64,000 nt of DNA, taken from Mitsuokella sp047974105. GTDB lineage: Bacteria; Bacillota; Negativicutes; Selenomonadales; Selenomonadaceae. Made by a program: the position numbers and the translations under genes. Under the pieces are notes generated by a model, which saw only the letters and a list, made by a program, of their open reading frames with translations, did no database searches and was not told where the DNA came from. Below, piece by piece: positions 1 to 7,119 of this stretch. The stretch lies in the NCBI RefSeq assembly GCF_047974105.1, contig NZ_JBHYRS010000003.1, positions 62,001 to 126,000 of the forward strand, in the 5' to 3' direction. Every line of letters begins with the position of its first letter. The stretch's first letter is position 1.

Positions 1-2
1 TG

Positions 3-806
3 ATGAGCACGCGTTTAGATAAAAAAATGGCTGAACTCAAAGCAGCCGGCAAAAAAGGTATCTTCATTTATATTACGGCCGGTGCGCCGGACGTCGAGAC
101 GACGTTAAAGGCCGTCCGCGAGGCCGAAAAGGCCGGTGCCGATGTCATCGAACTTGGCCTGCCGTTCTCGGACCCGATGGCCGACGGCCCCGTCATCCAG
201 ACAGCTTCGGTCGTGGCCCTCAAAAACGGCATGACGCTCAAAAAAGAGCTCGAGATCGTGCGTGAAATCCGTAAATTCTCCGATATTCCGCTGATTGGCA
301 TGGGCTATATCAACAATATGTATCATTACGGCTTTGAGCGTTTTGTCACGGACTTCAAAGAAGCGGGCATGGACGGCGTCATTGTGCCGGATGTGCCGCA
401 TGAAGAATCCGGCGACATGCGCAAAATCTGCGCGGCGCACGATTTCCATCTGGCTGAATTCATCACGCCGGGCACGACGGAAGCACGCATGGCCGAGACG
501 TGCAAGGGCGCGACGGGCTTTATTTACTGTGTTTCCAACAACGGCGTCACGGGCGTCAAGAAAATCGATTACAGCACGATTGGCAGGGTCTGCGAAAAAG
601 CGTGCAAATTCACGGATACGCCGCTGGCTGTTGGTTTTGGCATTGGTTCGCCGGAAGCTGCAGTGGATGCGGCAGCTCACAGCGATGCGGTCATTGTCGG
701 CAGTGCCGTGGTAAAACGCCTGCTCGATGGCAAATTCGACGATGCTATGCAGCTGATTCACGCCATGCGCACGGCTCTTGATGAAAAATATGGCAAGCAT
801 GCCTGA
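3..806 (+). CDS. trpA: Tryptophan synthase alpha subunit
   Basis: This 267-residue protein cleaves indole-3-glycerol phosphate to indole and glyceraldehyde 3-phosphate, the first half of the TrpAB reaction, in the cytoplasm. The TIM-barrel signature is clear: VIELGLPFSDPMADGP carries the catalytic Glu50 and Asp61 (Glu49 and Asp60 in the enteric enzyme), and a GFGIGSPEA loop near the C-terminus binds phosphate. Length is normal for the family. The start ATG overlaps a TGA at positions 1-3, an ATGA coupling with an upstream gene outside the window that is expected to be trpB. The gene is followed after 35 bases by trpE, so the alpha subunit lies before rather than after trpE. Confidence 0.97.
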   Translation: MSTRLDKKMAELKAAGKKGIFIYITAGAPDVETTLKAVREAEKAGADVIELGLPFSDPMADGPVIQTASVVALKNGMTLKKELEIVREIRKFSDIPLIGMGYINNMYHYGFERFVTDFKEAGMDGVIVPDVPHEESGDMRKICAAHDFHLAEFITPGTTEARMAETCKGATGFIYCVSNNGVTGVKKIDYSTIGRVCEKACKFTDTPLAVGFGIGSPEAAVDAAAHSDAVIVGSAVVKRLLDGKFDDAMQLIHAMRTALDEKYGKHA

Positions 807-841
807 TGCGGCTGAAAAATAACAGGAAGAAGGAGAGTATC

Positions 842-2341
842 ATGGAAATCAAGCCGTCGCGGGAAGACTTCCGCAAGCTGGCCGCGGAGACGAATCTCAT
901 CGCTGTGGCAAAAGAAATCAATATGGACCTCGATACGCCGGTTTCCGTCTATTATAAATTAGTCGGGGAAAAGAAGGGCTTTATTCTGGAATCGGTCGAT
1001 ACGACACATCAGCAGTTTGGCCGTTTTTCCTTCATTGGTGCTGAGCCCTTTGCCCGTCTGCAGGTCTTCAAAGATAAGCTGATGATCAATGAGAACGGTC
1101 TGATGAAATGCATCATGGGCGAGCCGGTCAAGTCCATCAAGCAGTACATGCAGGGATTCAAGCCCGCTGTCGAGGATGCCTCGCTGCCACTTGCAAACGG
1201 CGGCATGGTTGGCTACCTCAATTATGATATCGTCGCAACATTTGACCGTGTGCGCGGCATGGAGCTTGGGGATGAAGAGCTTTTAGGGCAGTTCATGATC
1301 TGCCGTGTGCTCGTCGTTTACGATGCCCTGCACAACAATGCGCGCCTCATCTGTCTGGCCGATACGAAGGGGCGCGATGCTGATGAAGCCTATGATGCGG
1401 TCTGTGAAAAGATAGAAGAAGTTGAGGCAAAGCTCGCAGCGCCGCTCGTGCCGCAGGCAGCGCCGAAAACGAAGCCGAGAGAGAAAATTGATTTTCTCAA
1501 GAAATTTGGCAGGGCACCGCAGGATTTTCTTGATGCCATTCATAAAGCCAAGGATTACATCTTTGCCGGTGATATTTTTCAGGTTGTACCCTCACGCCAG
1601 TTCCGTGAAAAAATCACGAAGCCGTGCTTCCACTTCTACCGCCGGCTGCGTCAGGTCAATCCGTCACCGTACATGTTTTATTTCAATTTCGGCCCTGTTA
1701 AGCTCGTCGGTGCATCGCCGGAGATGCTCGTCAAGGTCGCAGGCGACAGCGTCTACACGTACCCGATTGCCGGCACGCGGCGCCGCGGCAAAGATGCGGC
1801 CGAAGATGCAGCCCTCAAAAAAGACCTGCAGGGCGATACGAAGGAATGTGCGGAGCATTCGATGCTCGTCGACCTCGCGCGCAATGATATCGGCCGCATC
1901 AGCGAGCCGGGCAGCGTGCGCGTGACGAAGCTTCGCGAAGTCGAGTATTTCAGCCATGTCATGCACATGGTTTCCGAGGTCGTCGGCAAGCTCAAGAAGG
2001 GTTATACGCCGATGGATGTTCTCCGTGCGACATTCCCAGCCGGCACCGTCAGCGGCGCGCCCAAACTGCGTGCGATGGAAATCATCCATGAACTCGAGCC
2101 CGTCAAGCGCAATTCGTATTCGGGCACAGTAGGTTATATGGATTTCTGCGGCAATATGGATATGTGCATTACGCTGCGCACGATGCGCATTGAGAACGAT
2201 GATACTGCTGTCATCCAGTCCGGTGCCGGCATTGTCGCCGATTCCGTGCCGGAGAAAGAATATCAGGAAATCCTGCAGAAGTCGAAAGCCCTGTTTGAAG
2301 TTGTGGAGGAGGTCGAAAACGATGTTGTTGCTTTTAGATAA
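842..2341 (+). CDS. trpE: Anthranilate synthase component I
   Basis: TrpE (499 residues) converts chorismate to anthranilate using ammonia from TrpG, the committed step of tryptophan synthesis. The chorismate-binding domain is complete: DIFQVVPSRQF, LVGASPEML, FPAGTVSGAPKLRAM and GAGIVADSVPEKEY are visible in order in the C-terminal two thirds. The N-terminal GFILES segment followed by GRFSFIGAEP matches the LLES-type tryptophan feedback site, so the enzyme is probably end-product inhibited. I chose the ATG at 842 because it follows AAGGAG with good spacing; an in-frame ATG at 806 lacks such a site. The last 20 bases overlap trpG, which suggests translational coupling of the two subunits. Confidence 0.95.
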   Translation: MEIKPSREDFRKLAAETNLIAVAKEINMDLDTPVSVYYKLVGEKKGFILESVDTTHQQFGRFSFIGAEPFARLQVFKDKLMINENGLMKCIMGEPVKSIKQYMQGFKPAVEDASLPLANGGMVGYLNYDIVATFDRVRGMELGDEELLGQFMICRVLVVYDALHNNARLICLADTKGRDADEAYDAVCEKIEEVEAKLAAPLVPQAAPKTKPREKIDFLKKFGRAPQDFLDAIHKAKDYIFAGDIFQVVPSRQFREKITKPCFHFYRRLRQVNPSPYMFYFNFGPVKLVGASPEMLVKVAGDSVYTYPIAGTRRRGKDAAEDAALKKDLQGDTKECAEHSMLVDLARNDIGRISEPGSVRVTKLREVEYFSHVMHMVSEVVGKLKKGYTPMDVLRATFPAGTVSGAPKLRAMEIIHELEPVKRNSYSGTVGYMDFCGNMDMCITLRTMRIENDDTAVIQSGAGIVADSVPEKEYQEILQKSKALFEVVEEVENDVVAFR

Positions 2342-2891
2342 TTACGATTCCTTCACCTATAATGTCTACCAGCTGCTCGCAGAGCTCGGTGCTGAAGTCG
2401 AGGTCATCCGCAACGATAAGACGACCGTCGCAGAGATTGCAGCCAAAAACTACGAGGGCATCGTGATTTCACCGGGCCCCGGCGTGCCGAAGGATGCGGG
2501 CATCAGCGAAGATGTCATCCGTGAGCTTGGCGGCAAAGTGCCGATTCTCGGCATCTGTCTTGGGCATCAGGCCATCGGCGAGGTATTCGGCGGCAAGGTC
2601 GTGCGGGCCGGCGAGATCATTCACGGCAAAGTTTCGCCCATTCGCCATAACGGCAAAGGCCTTTACGAGGGACTGCCGCAGGGCATCGAAGTCGGCCGCT
2701 ATCATTCGCTGATCATTGACCGCGCGAGCCTGCCGGACTGTCTCGAAGTCACGAGTGAACTGGAAAATGGCACCATCATGGGCGTGCGCCATAAGGAAAA
2801 GGATATCGAGGGCATCCAGTTCCATCCAGAATCCATTCTGACGCCAACGGGCAAAATCATGATGCAGAATTTCCTGAACCATTTAGCCTGA
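2322..2891 (+). CDS. trpG: Anthranilate synthase component II, glutamine amidotransferase
   Basis: This 189-residue class I glutamine amidotransferase supplies ammonia to TrpE. The N-terminal LLLDNYDSFTYN motif is diagnostic, the nucleophile is Cys79 in GICLGHQAIGE, and the catalytic pair is His168/Glu170 in IQFHPES. The start at 2322 lies inside the end of trpE and is preceded by TGGAGGAGG. It may also serve p-aminobenzoate synthesis, as TrpG does in some Firmicutes; nothing in the window decides this. A terminator hairpin lies about 40 bases downstream, so this is the end of the operon. Confidence 0.95.
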   Translation: MLLLLDNYDSFTYNVYQLLAELGAEVEVIRNDKTTVAEIAAKNYEGIVISPGPGVPKDAGISEDVIRELGGKVPILGICLGHQAIGEVFGGKVVRAGEIIHGKVSPIRHNGKGLYEGLPQGIEVGRYHSLIIDRASLPDCLEVTSELENGTIMGVRHKEKDIEGIQFHPESILTPTGKIMMQNFLNHLA

Positions 2892-2928
2892 GACATTCTT
2901 CCCGTTCATAAAAATAAAGAAATAAAGG

Positions 2929-2960
2929 AAATCCTTCTTTCGGGAAGGATTTTTCTATTT
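2929..2960 (+). terminator. Terminator after trpG
   Basis: A 9-bp perfect stem, AAATCCTTC with GAAGGATTT, has a 6-base loop and is followed by a T-rich tract. It ends the trp operon. Confidence 0.85.
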
Positions 2961-3045
2961 TTTTAGAGAATATCATACAGTATCAAAATCAAAGCAGTGC
3001 CGCAGATGGTTCTGCGGGCTGCAGGGAATAGAGGAGTGAGATATC

Positions 3046-4164
3046 ATGCAATTCGCAATGGGGAAGAAAAAAGCAATTATGACCGCTCTGTGCAGTATGG
3101 CATTTCTTATTGCGCCTTACGGCATGACGCCGGCAGGGGCTGCGCCGGCTGTGACAGCTGGGAAAACCCAAATCACAGCGGCAGCACCCGAAAACGCTGT
3201 ATCGGCTTCGGATGTGAAAGAGGCAGGTAAGCCGGATACGGCAGCATCTGCAGCAGATGAGGCGGCAGAAGTAAAGACGTCTGAAGGAAAAGAGGCACAG
3301 GAAGAAAAAGAAACAAAGACAGAAGAGAAAGATAAGGCCGGCAGCAAGCCAGCTGCTGTTTTGCCGGCGGCGAAAGCTTCTCTTGACGATGCTTTTGACC
3401 ATCTGTCGGAAGTGAAGAACGGGACTTATGATATGGACCTTGCCACATCGGCTCCGGCGGGCAGTGCCAACATGGCCAGCCATATTACCTTTGTGTCCGA
3501 GCCGTATACGCGCGCCAAGGGCAGCATGAATATCACCTTTATCCTGCCGGGGGCGCCGGCTTTTGAGCGTGAGATTTCCTATTATATCCGCGAGACGGAG
3601 AAAGCCACTGCTTTTTATTGCAAGCTCGGGCATGGCGAATGGGAAAAATCCATTACGCCGCGCAAGGCAAATGATAAGAAGGTCAACGATTTCTGGTCTG
3701 CAGCCTTTACGAATGGCTTTATGGACCTCGCTAAGGATGTGCAGTTTGGCGTCAAAGACGGCAGCTGCCAGACTTATCTGGTGACGGTCGACGGCAAGGC
3801 CTTTGGCAAACTGCTGCAGGAGCAGCTGCTGCCCATGAGCAAGGATGAGAATATGAAGAAGACGACGGAGGAAATCTGCCGCAGTCTGCCGGACTTCACT
3901 TATACGGTCACGATTGATACCGAAAAGAACCTGCTGACCGATGTTCATGCCAATCTGACCGAGCCCATCCGCAAGGCTGCTTCTATCATCGTCAAACGGC
4001 GCGATATGCCGCGTTCGGAACGCGATAAGATGCTGAAGGAAATCCGTGAGAGCACGGTTGACCTGCATCTGCAGGGCAGGGACTTCAATGCCCTGGAGGA
4101 TGTGCAAGTTCCAGCCGAGATTCTGGCCAATGCCAAGGCAACTGAACTGCCGCTGGCGGGCTGA
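3046..4164 (+). CDS. Exported protein of unknown function
   Basis: I do not recognise a characterised family with confidence. The 372-residue product begins with a basic N-terminus (MGKKKAIM), a hydrophobic stretch and an AGAA-type signal peptidase I site near residue 33; no lipobox cysteine is evident. Residues about 35-105 are a low-complexity linker rich in Ala, Glu and Lys, and the remaining ~265 residues look globular (DHLSEVKNGTYDMDL onward). The layout, a signal peptide and charged linker followed by a beta-rich domain, resembles cell-envelope proteins of the LppX/DUF6612 kind, but this is only a resemblance. GAGGAG precedes the ATG. The gene stands alone between the trp terminator and the thiamine riboswitch. 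Confidence 0.75.
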   Translation: MQFAMGKKKAIMTALCSMAFLIAPYGMTPAGAAPAVTAGKTQITAAAPENAVSASDVKEAGKPDTAASAADEAAEVKTSEGKEAQEEKETKTEEKDKAGSKPAAVLPAAKASLDDAFDHLSEVKNGTYDMDLATSAPAGSANMASHITFVSEPYTRAKGSMNITFILPGAPAFEREISYYIRETEKATAFYCKLGHGEWEKSITPRKANDKKVNDFWSAAFTNGFMDLAKDVQFGVKDGSCQTYLVTVDGKAFGKLLQEQLLPMSKDENMKKTTEEICRSLPDFTYTVTIDTEKNLLTDVHANLTEPIRKAASIIVKRRDMPRSERDKMLKEIRESTVDLHLQGRDFNALEDVQVPAEILANAKATELPLAG

Positions 4165-4180
4165 TGCGAAAAATAAAATA

Positions 4181-4260
4181 CTTTGCGGGGGAACCTTGTG
4201 TTGAGAAGGCAAAAGCCTGACCCTTAGAACCTGTTGTGTTAATACCAGCGTAGGGAGCAA
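4181..4260 (+). promoter_or_regulatory. TPP riboswitch (THI element)
   Basis: The conserved parts of the thiamine pyrophosphate aptamer are present: a GGGG-containing P1/P2 start, CTGAGA-like TTGAGAAGGC, a CCTTAGAACCTG segment and the near-invariant TAATACCAGCGTAGGGA end. It lies directly upstream of a terminator hairpin and thiM, so TPP binding is expected to shut off the thiM operon. Confidence 0.93.
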
Positions 4261-4278
4261 ATTGAGATGCTTAAGAAG

Positions 4279-4301
4279 GCCCGCCAACAGGCGGGCTTTT
4301 T
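4279..4301 (+). terminator. Riboswitch-linked terminator upstream of thiM
   Basis: A perfect 7-bp GC stem (GCCCGCC/GGCGGGC) with an AACA loop and a five-T tail lies 18 bases after the aptamer and before thiM. It is the likely expression platform of the TPP riboswitch. Confidence 0.85.
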
Positions 4302-4348
4302 GTCATGATGATGAAAAATATAAAGATTGTTTTCAGGAGGCGTTTGGA

Positions 4349-5215
4349 TTGAAGCAGAGAGAAGAAATAGACGAAAAGAAAATGAAAGAGACAATGGAAT
4401 CGATTCGGGGAAAAATCAGGGAGACCGTACAGCGTACCAAGGAAGACTGTCCGCTCGTGCCGTCTGTCACGAACACGGTGACCATCAATCTCGTAGCCAA
4501 TGCCCAGCTCGCGGCCGGAGGTTCGGCCGCCATGGTCTATCTGCCGGATGAAGGGGAGGGCATGGCAGCAGCTGGCTCTGCGTTTTACATCAATATGGGC
4601 ACGTTGATGCCATTTTATGCCGAAACACTGCCGCGCACGGCAAGAGCTCTGCGCGCGCATAAGAAGCCGTGGGTTCTCGACCCTGTGGGCATTGGCATCG
4701 GCAGCCTCAGAGAGGGCCTTTTGCAGTGTTTCCGCGCCCTGCCGCCTGCCATTGTGCGCGGCAATGCCTCGGAAATCATCGCTCTCGCAAATCTTTGGGG
4801 CCTCGGAGAGAACCTGCAGAAAGCCGGCGTGCGCGGCGTCGATGCGACGGACAGCGTCAAATCGGCGCGGCCGGCGGCGGAAGCACTGGCATCGTTCATT
4901 CATGGGGCAGTGGCGGTTTCCGGTGAGCAGGACCTTGTGACGGACGGGCAGACGACTGTCATGAGTGAAGGCGGCTCGGAGTTCTTCACGAAAATCACGG
5001 GAGCGGGCTGCTCCTTAGGCGGTGTTGCCGCTGTTTATGCAGCCGAAGCATCGCCGTTCATCGCGGCGCTGACAGCTGTGCAGGCATATAATCTCGCAGG
5101 CCGCAGGGCAGAAGAGCAGGCAGCCGGCCCAGGCACTTTTGAAAAATACTTCCTCGATGCGCTTTATCAGGCGAAACCCGAGGAGATTGCGGGAAATCCG
5201 TTTCATATGGTTTGA
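4349..5215 (+). CDS. thiM: Hydroxyethylthiazole kinase
   Basis: ThiM phosphorylates 4-methyl-5-(2-hydroxyethyl)thiazole, the salvage route to the thiazole half of thiamine. Family motifs are the N-terminal VTINLVANAQLAAGGSAAM segment, WVLDPVGIG, the phosphate-site IVRGNASEI and the C-terminal TGAGCSLGG with the conserved cysteine. I chose a TTG start at 4349 because AGGAGG lies 8 bases upstream; an ATG at 4382 is the alternative. The product is 288 residues, slightly longer than usual at the N-terminus. It sits behind the TPP riboswitch and ahead of a thiamine-binding protein and thiE, a thiazole salvage group. Confidence 0.93.
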   Translation: MKQREEIDEKKMKETMESIRGKIRETVQRTKEDCPLVPSVTNTVTINLVANAQLAAGGSAAMVYLPDEGEGMAAAGSAFYINMGTLMPFYAETLPRTARALRAHKKPWVLDPVGIGIGSLREGLLQCFRALPPAIVRGNASEIIALANLWGLGENLQKAGVRGVDATDSVKSARPAAEALASFIHGAVAVSGEQDLVTDGQTTVMSEGGSEFFTKITGAGCSLGGVAAVYAAEASPFIAALTAVQAYNLAGRRAEEQAAGPGTFEKYFLDALYQAKPEEIAGNPFHMV

Positions 5216-5252
5216 GACGGGAAGACTATTATAATAGGAAAGAAGGATCTTC

Positions 5253-5576
5253 ATGAATACATTGATTGCCGTGGCCATTGCGCCCTGCGGCACAGGCGAA
5301 GAAATGTCTGCTTATGTCGGCGAAGTCGTGCGCGTCATCCGCGAGTCGGGACTTTCGAACCGCACGAATTCGATGTTTACGGAAATCGAGGGCGAATGGG
5401 ACGAGGTCATGGACGTCGTCAAACGCGCGACGATGGTCCTCGCGGATAAGGGCATCCGCACGGAAGTCGTGCTCAAGGCCGATATCCGGCCGGGCTATAC
5501 CGACATGATGCATGGCAAGCTCGAGCGTCTGGAAAAGAAAATTAAAGAAGAAAATAAAGAGGATGAAGCAAAATGA
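5253..5576 (+). CDS. Thiamine-binding protein, MTH1187/YqgV family
   Basis: This 107-residue protein belongs to the small ferredoxin-like-fold family formerly called DUF77, whose members bind thiamine or related ligands. Typical features are IAVAIAPCGTGEEMSAYV at the N-terminus, a SGLSNRTNSMFTEIEGEW middle and a VVLKADIRPGYTDMM segment. Its last bases overlap the start of thiE (ATGA). Placement inside the TPP-riboswitch operon supports a role in thiamine or thiamine-intermediate handling; the exact ligand is not known. Confidence 0.85.
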   Translation: MNTLIAVAIAPCGTGEEMSAYVGEVVRVIRESGLSNRTNSMFTEIEGEWDEVMDVVKRATMVLADKGIRTEVVLKADIRPGYTDMMHGKLERLEKKIKEENKEDEAK

Positions 5577-6277
5577 ATATGCGTGAAAAACTCGATATCT
5601 CGGCCTATTTTGTCGTGGGGCCTGAGAATACACTGGGACGTCCTGTCAAGGATGTCATACGGGCGGCGGTGGAAAATGGCTTTACCTGCCTGCAGATCCG
5701 TTCAAAAGTAGCTTCGGCCCGGGAGCTTATCGCTCTTTGCGGCGAAGCTGCCGCGGTCTTGAAGGACTTGGGCAGGGAGAAGGAAGTGGTCCTCCTCGTC
5801 GATGACCGCCTTGACGTCGTGCTCGCCGCACGCGACGCAGGCATCAAGGTTGACGGCATTCACGTCGGCCAGAGTGACATCCCTGTTTCAGTCTGCCGCA
5901 AACTGCTTGGCCCGGACTCTGTTGTCGGACTTTCAGCGCGCACGCATGAACTTCTCGATTATGTCCGTCATGCCGATACGAAAGACATTGACTATTTTGG
6001 CGCAGGCCCCTTGCATGAGACGCCGACAAAGAAAGACTGCGGCCGCGACCTTGACGGCCATATCATCACGCGCAGCTTCGAAGAACTCACAAAACTGCAT
6101 GAAATCAGCCCTGTGCCGGTCGTCGTCGGCGGCGGTGTCAAAGCCAAAGACCTGCCGGAGCTCAAGAAAACCGGTGTGGATGGCTTTTTCGTCGTCAGCG
6201 CCGTGACAGGTGCAAAGGACCCCGCAGCCGCGGCAAAAGAGCTTGTCTCCGTCTGGCAGAAGTCGCCTCGGGCCTGA
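5573..6277 (+). CDS. thiE: Thiamine-phosphate synthase
   Basis: ThiE couples hydroxymethylpyrimidine diphosphate with thiazole phosphate to make thiamine monophosphate. The 234-residue TIM barrel carries QIRSK (the usual QLREK position), VDDRLDVVLA, VDGIHVGQSD and YFGAGPLHETPTKKDCG, all standard ThiE features. The start overlaps the previous stop by four bases, so the two genes are translationally coupled. It is the last gene of the thiamine group; the pyrimidine-branch genes (thiC, thiD) are not in this window. Confidence 0.94.
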   Translation: MNMREKLDISAYFVVGPENTLGRPVKDVIRAAVENGFTCLQIRSKVASARELIALCGEAAAVLKDLGREKEVVLLVDDRLDVVLAARDAGIKVDGIHVGQSDIPVSVCRKLLGPDSVVGLSARTHELLDYVRHADTKDIDYFGAGPLHETPTKKDCGRDLDGHIITRSFEELTKLHEISPVPVVVGGGVKAKDLPELKKTGVDGFFVVSAVTGAKDPAAAAKELVSVWQKSPRA

Positions 6278-6370
6278 GACGTTTTTGCCCCTTCTTTCTT
6301 CCGTGTATCTATGGTAAAATAGAGGCAGATACAGGAAGATACGAAGCGATAGAAGAAGGGAGGCGCGTTT

Positions 6371-6937
6371 ATGCGTCTGATTGTCGGCATAACAGGGGCG
6401 AGCGGCGTCATCATGGGGTATGCGCTTTTAAAGGCGCTGCATGAGCTGCCCGAAGTGGAGACACATCTTGTCATCACGAAGGGGGCGGCCGTGACTTTTC
6501 CTTATGAAACGGACGTCAGTCTCGAGGAAATCAGGGCACTTGCCGATGTTGTGCACGACAACGCGAATCTGGCAGCGTCAATCTCGAGCGGCTCTTATGA
6601 GACGGACGGCATGATCATCATTCCCTGCAGCATGAAGACGGTGGCCGGTATTGTCAGTGGTTACACGGACGATCTTTTGCTGAGGGCGGCGGATGTCTGC
6701 CTCAAGGAAGGCCGGAAAGTCGTCATCGTGCCGCGCGAGATGCCAATGAGCCGCATCCATCTGCGCAATATCAAGGAAGCAGCCGATTACGGCTGCGTCG
6801 TTGTGCCGCCCGTCTTGACTTTTTACAATGGTGCGGACACCGTTGAGAAGCAGATTCAGCATATCATCGGCAAGATTCTGCTACAATTCCATATCCGTTA
6901 TCGTGATTTTGTCCCCTGGCAGGGGGATGAGGCCTGA
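6371..6937 (+). CDS. ubiX: Flavin prenyltransferase UbiX
   Basis: This 188-residue protein makes the prenylated FMN cofactor needed by UbiD-type decarboxylases. It has the N-terminal flavin-binding GITGASGVIMG, an IIPCSMKTVAGI segment and PREMPMSRIHLRNI, all characteristic of UbiX/Pad1. GGGAGG precedes the ATG. No ubiD partner is visible in the window, so the client enzyme must be encoded elsewhere. The terminator hairpin starts inside the stop region. Confidence 0.93.
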   Translation: MRLIVGITGASGVIMGYALLKALHELPEVETHLVITKGAAVTFPYETDVSLEEIRALADVVHDNANLAASISSGSYETDGMIIIPCSMKTVAGIVSGYTDDLLLRAADVCLKEGRKVVIVPREMPMSRIHLRNIKEAADYGCVVVPPVLTFYNGADTVEKQIQHIIGKILLQFHIRYRDFVPWQGDEA

Positions 6938-6965
6938 GTCTTAGGAGATTCGGGCCTTTTTCTTG
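6930..6965 (+). terminator. Terminator after ubiX
   Basis: AGGCC pairs with GGCCT and is followed by five T. A further inner helix GAGTC/GATTC is possible. The hairpin begins in the last codons of ubiX. Confidence 0.8.
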
Positions 6966-6998
6966 TTTGAGGAGGCGGCCAGAAAAAATTTTTTAAAA

Positions 6999-7041
6999 TA
7001 AAGTCAAAAAGTCAGAAAAAGTATTTGACTTTTTGACTTTA
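6999..7041 (+). promoter_or_regulatory. Perfect 16-bp inverted repeat over the clpB promoter
   Basis: The left arm (6999-7014) and right arm (7026-7041) are perfect reverse complements with an 11-base centre. Each arm itself holds two copies of AAGTCA (or TGACTT), 8 bases apart. The right arm contains the -35 hexamer of the clpB promoter. This is the geometry of a repressor operator. It resembles the GTCAAA heptad used by CtsR but the spacing differs, so the regulator is not assigned. Confidence 0.7.
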
Positions 7042-7052
7042 ATGGTTATAAT
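7025..7052 (+). promoter_or_regulatory. clpB promoter
   Basis: TTGACT (7025-7030) and TATAAT (7047-7052) are separated by 16 bases, close to the sigma-A consensus. The promoter is embedded in the inverted repeat and lies about 70 bases before the clpB start. Confidence 0.8.
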
Positions 7053-7119
7053 AGGAAATAGAAACGGAAAAGTTTCAGAATACACAACGAAATTAAGAGC
7101 GATTATGGAGGATAAGATT

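Noticed and set aside
7000..7040. CtsR operator before clpB
   Set aside because: The repeats resemble GTCAAA, but the period is 8 rather than 10 bases and the G at the first position is missing. I kept it only as an unassigned operator.
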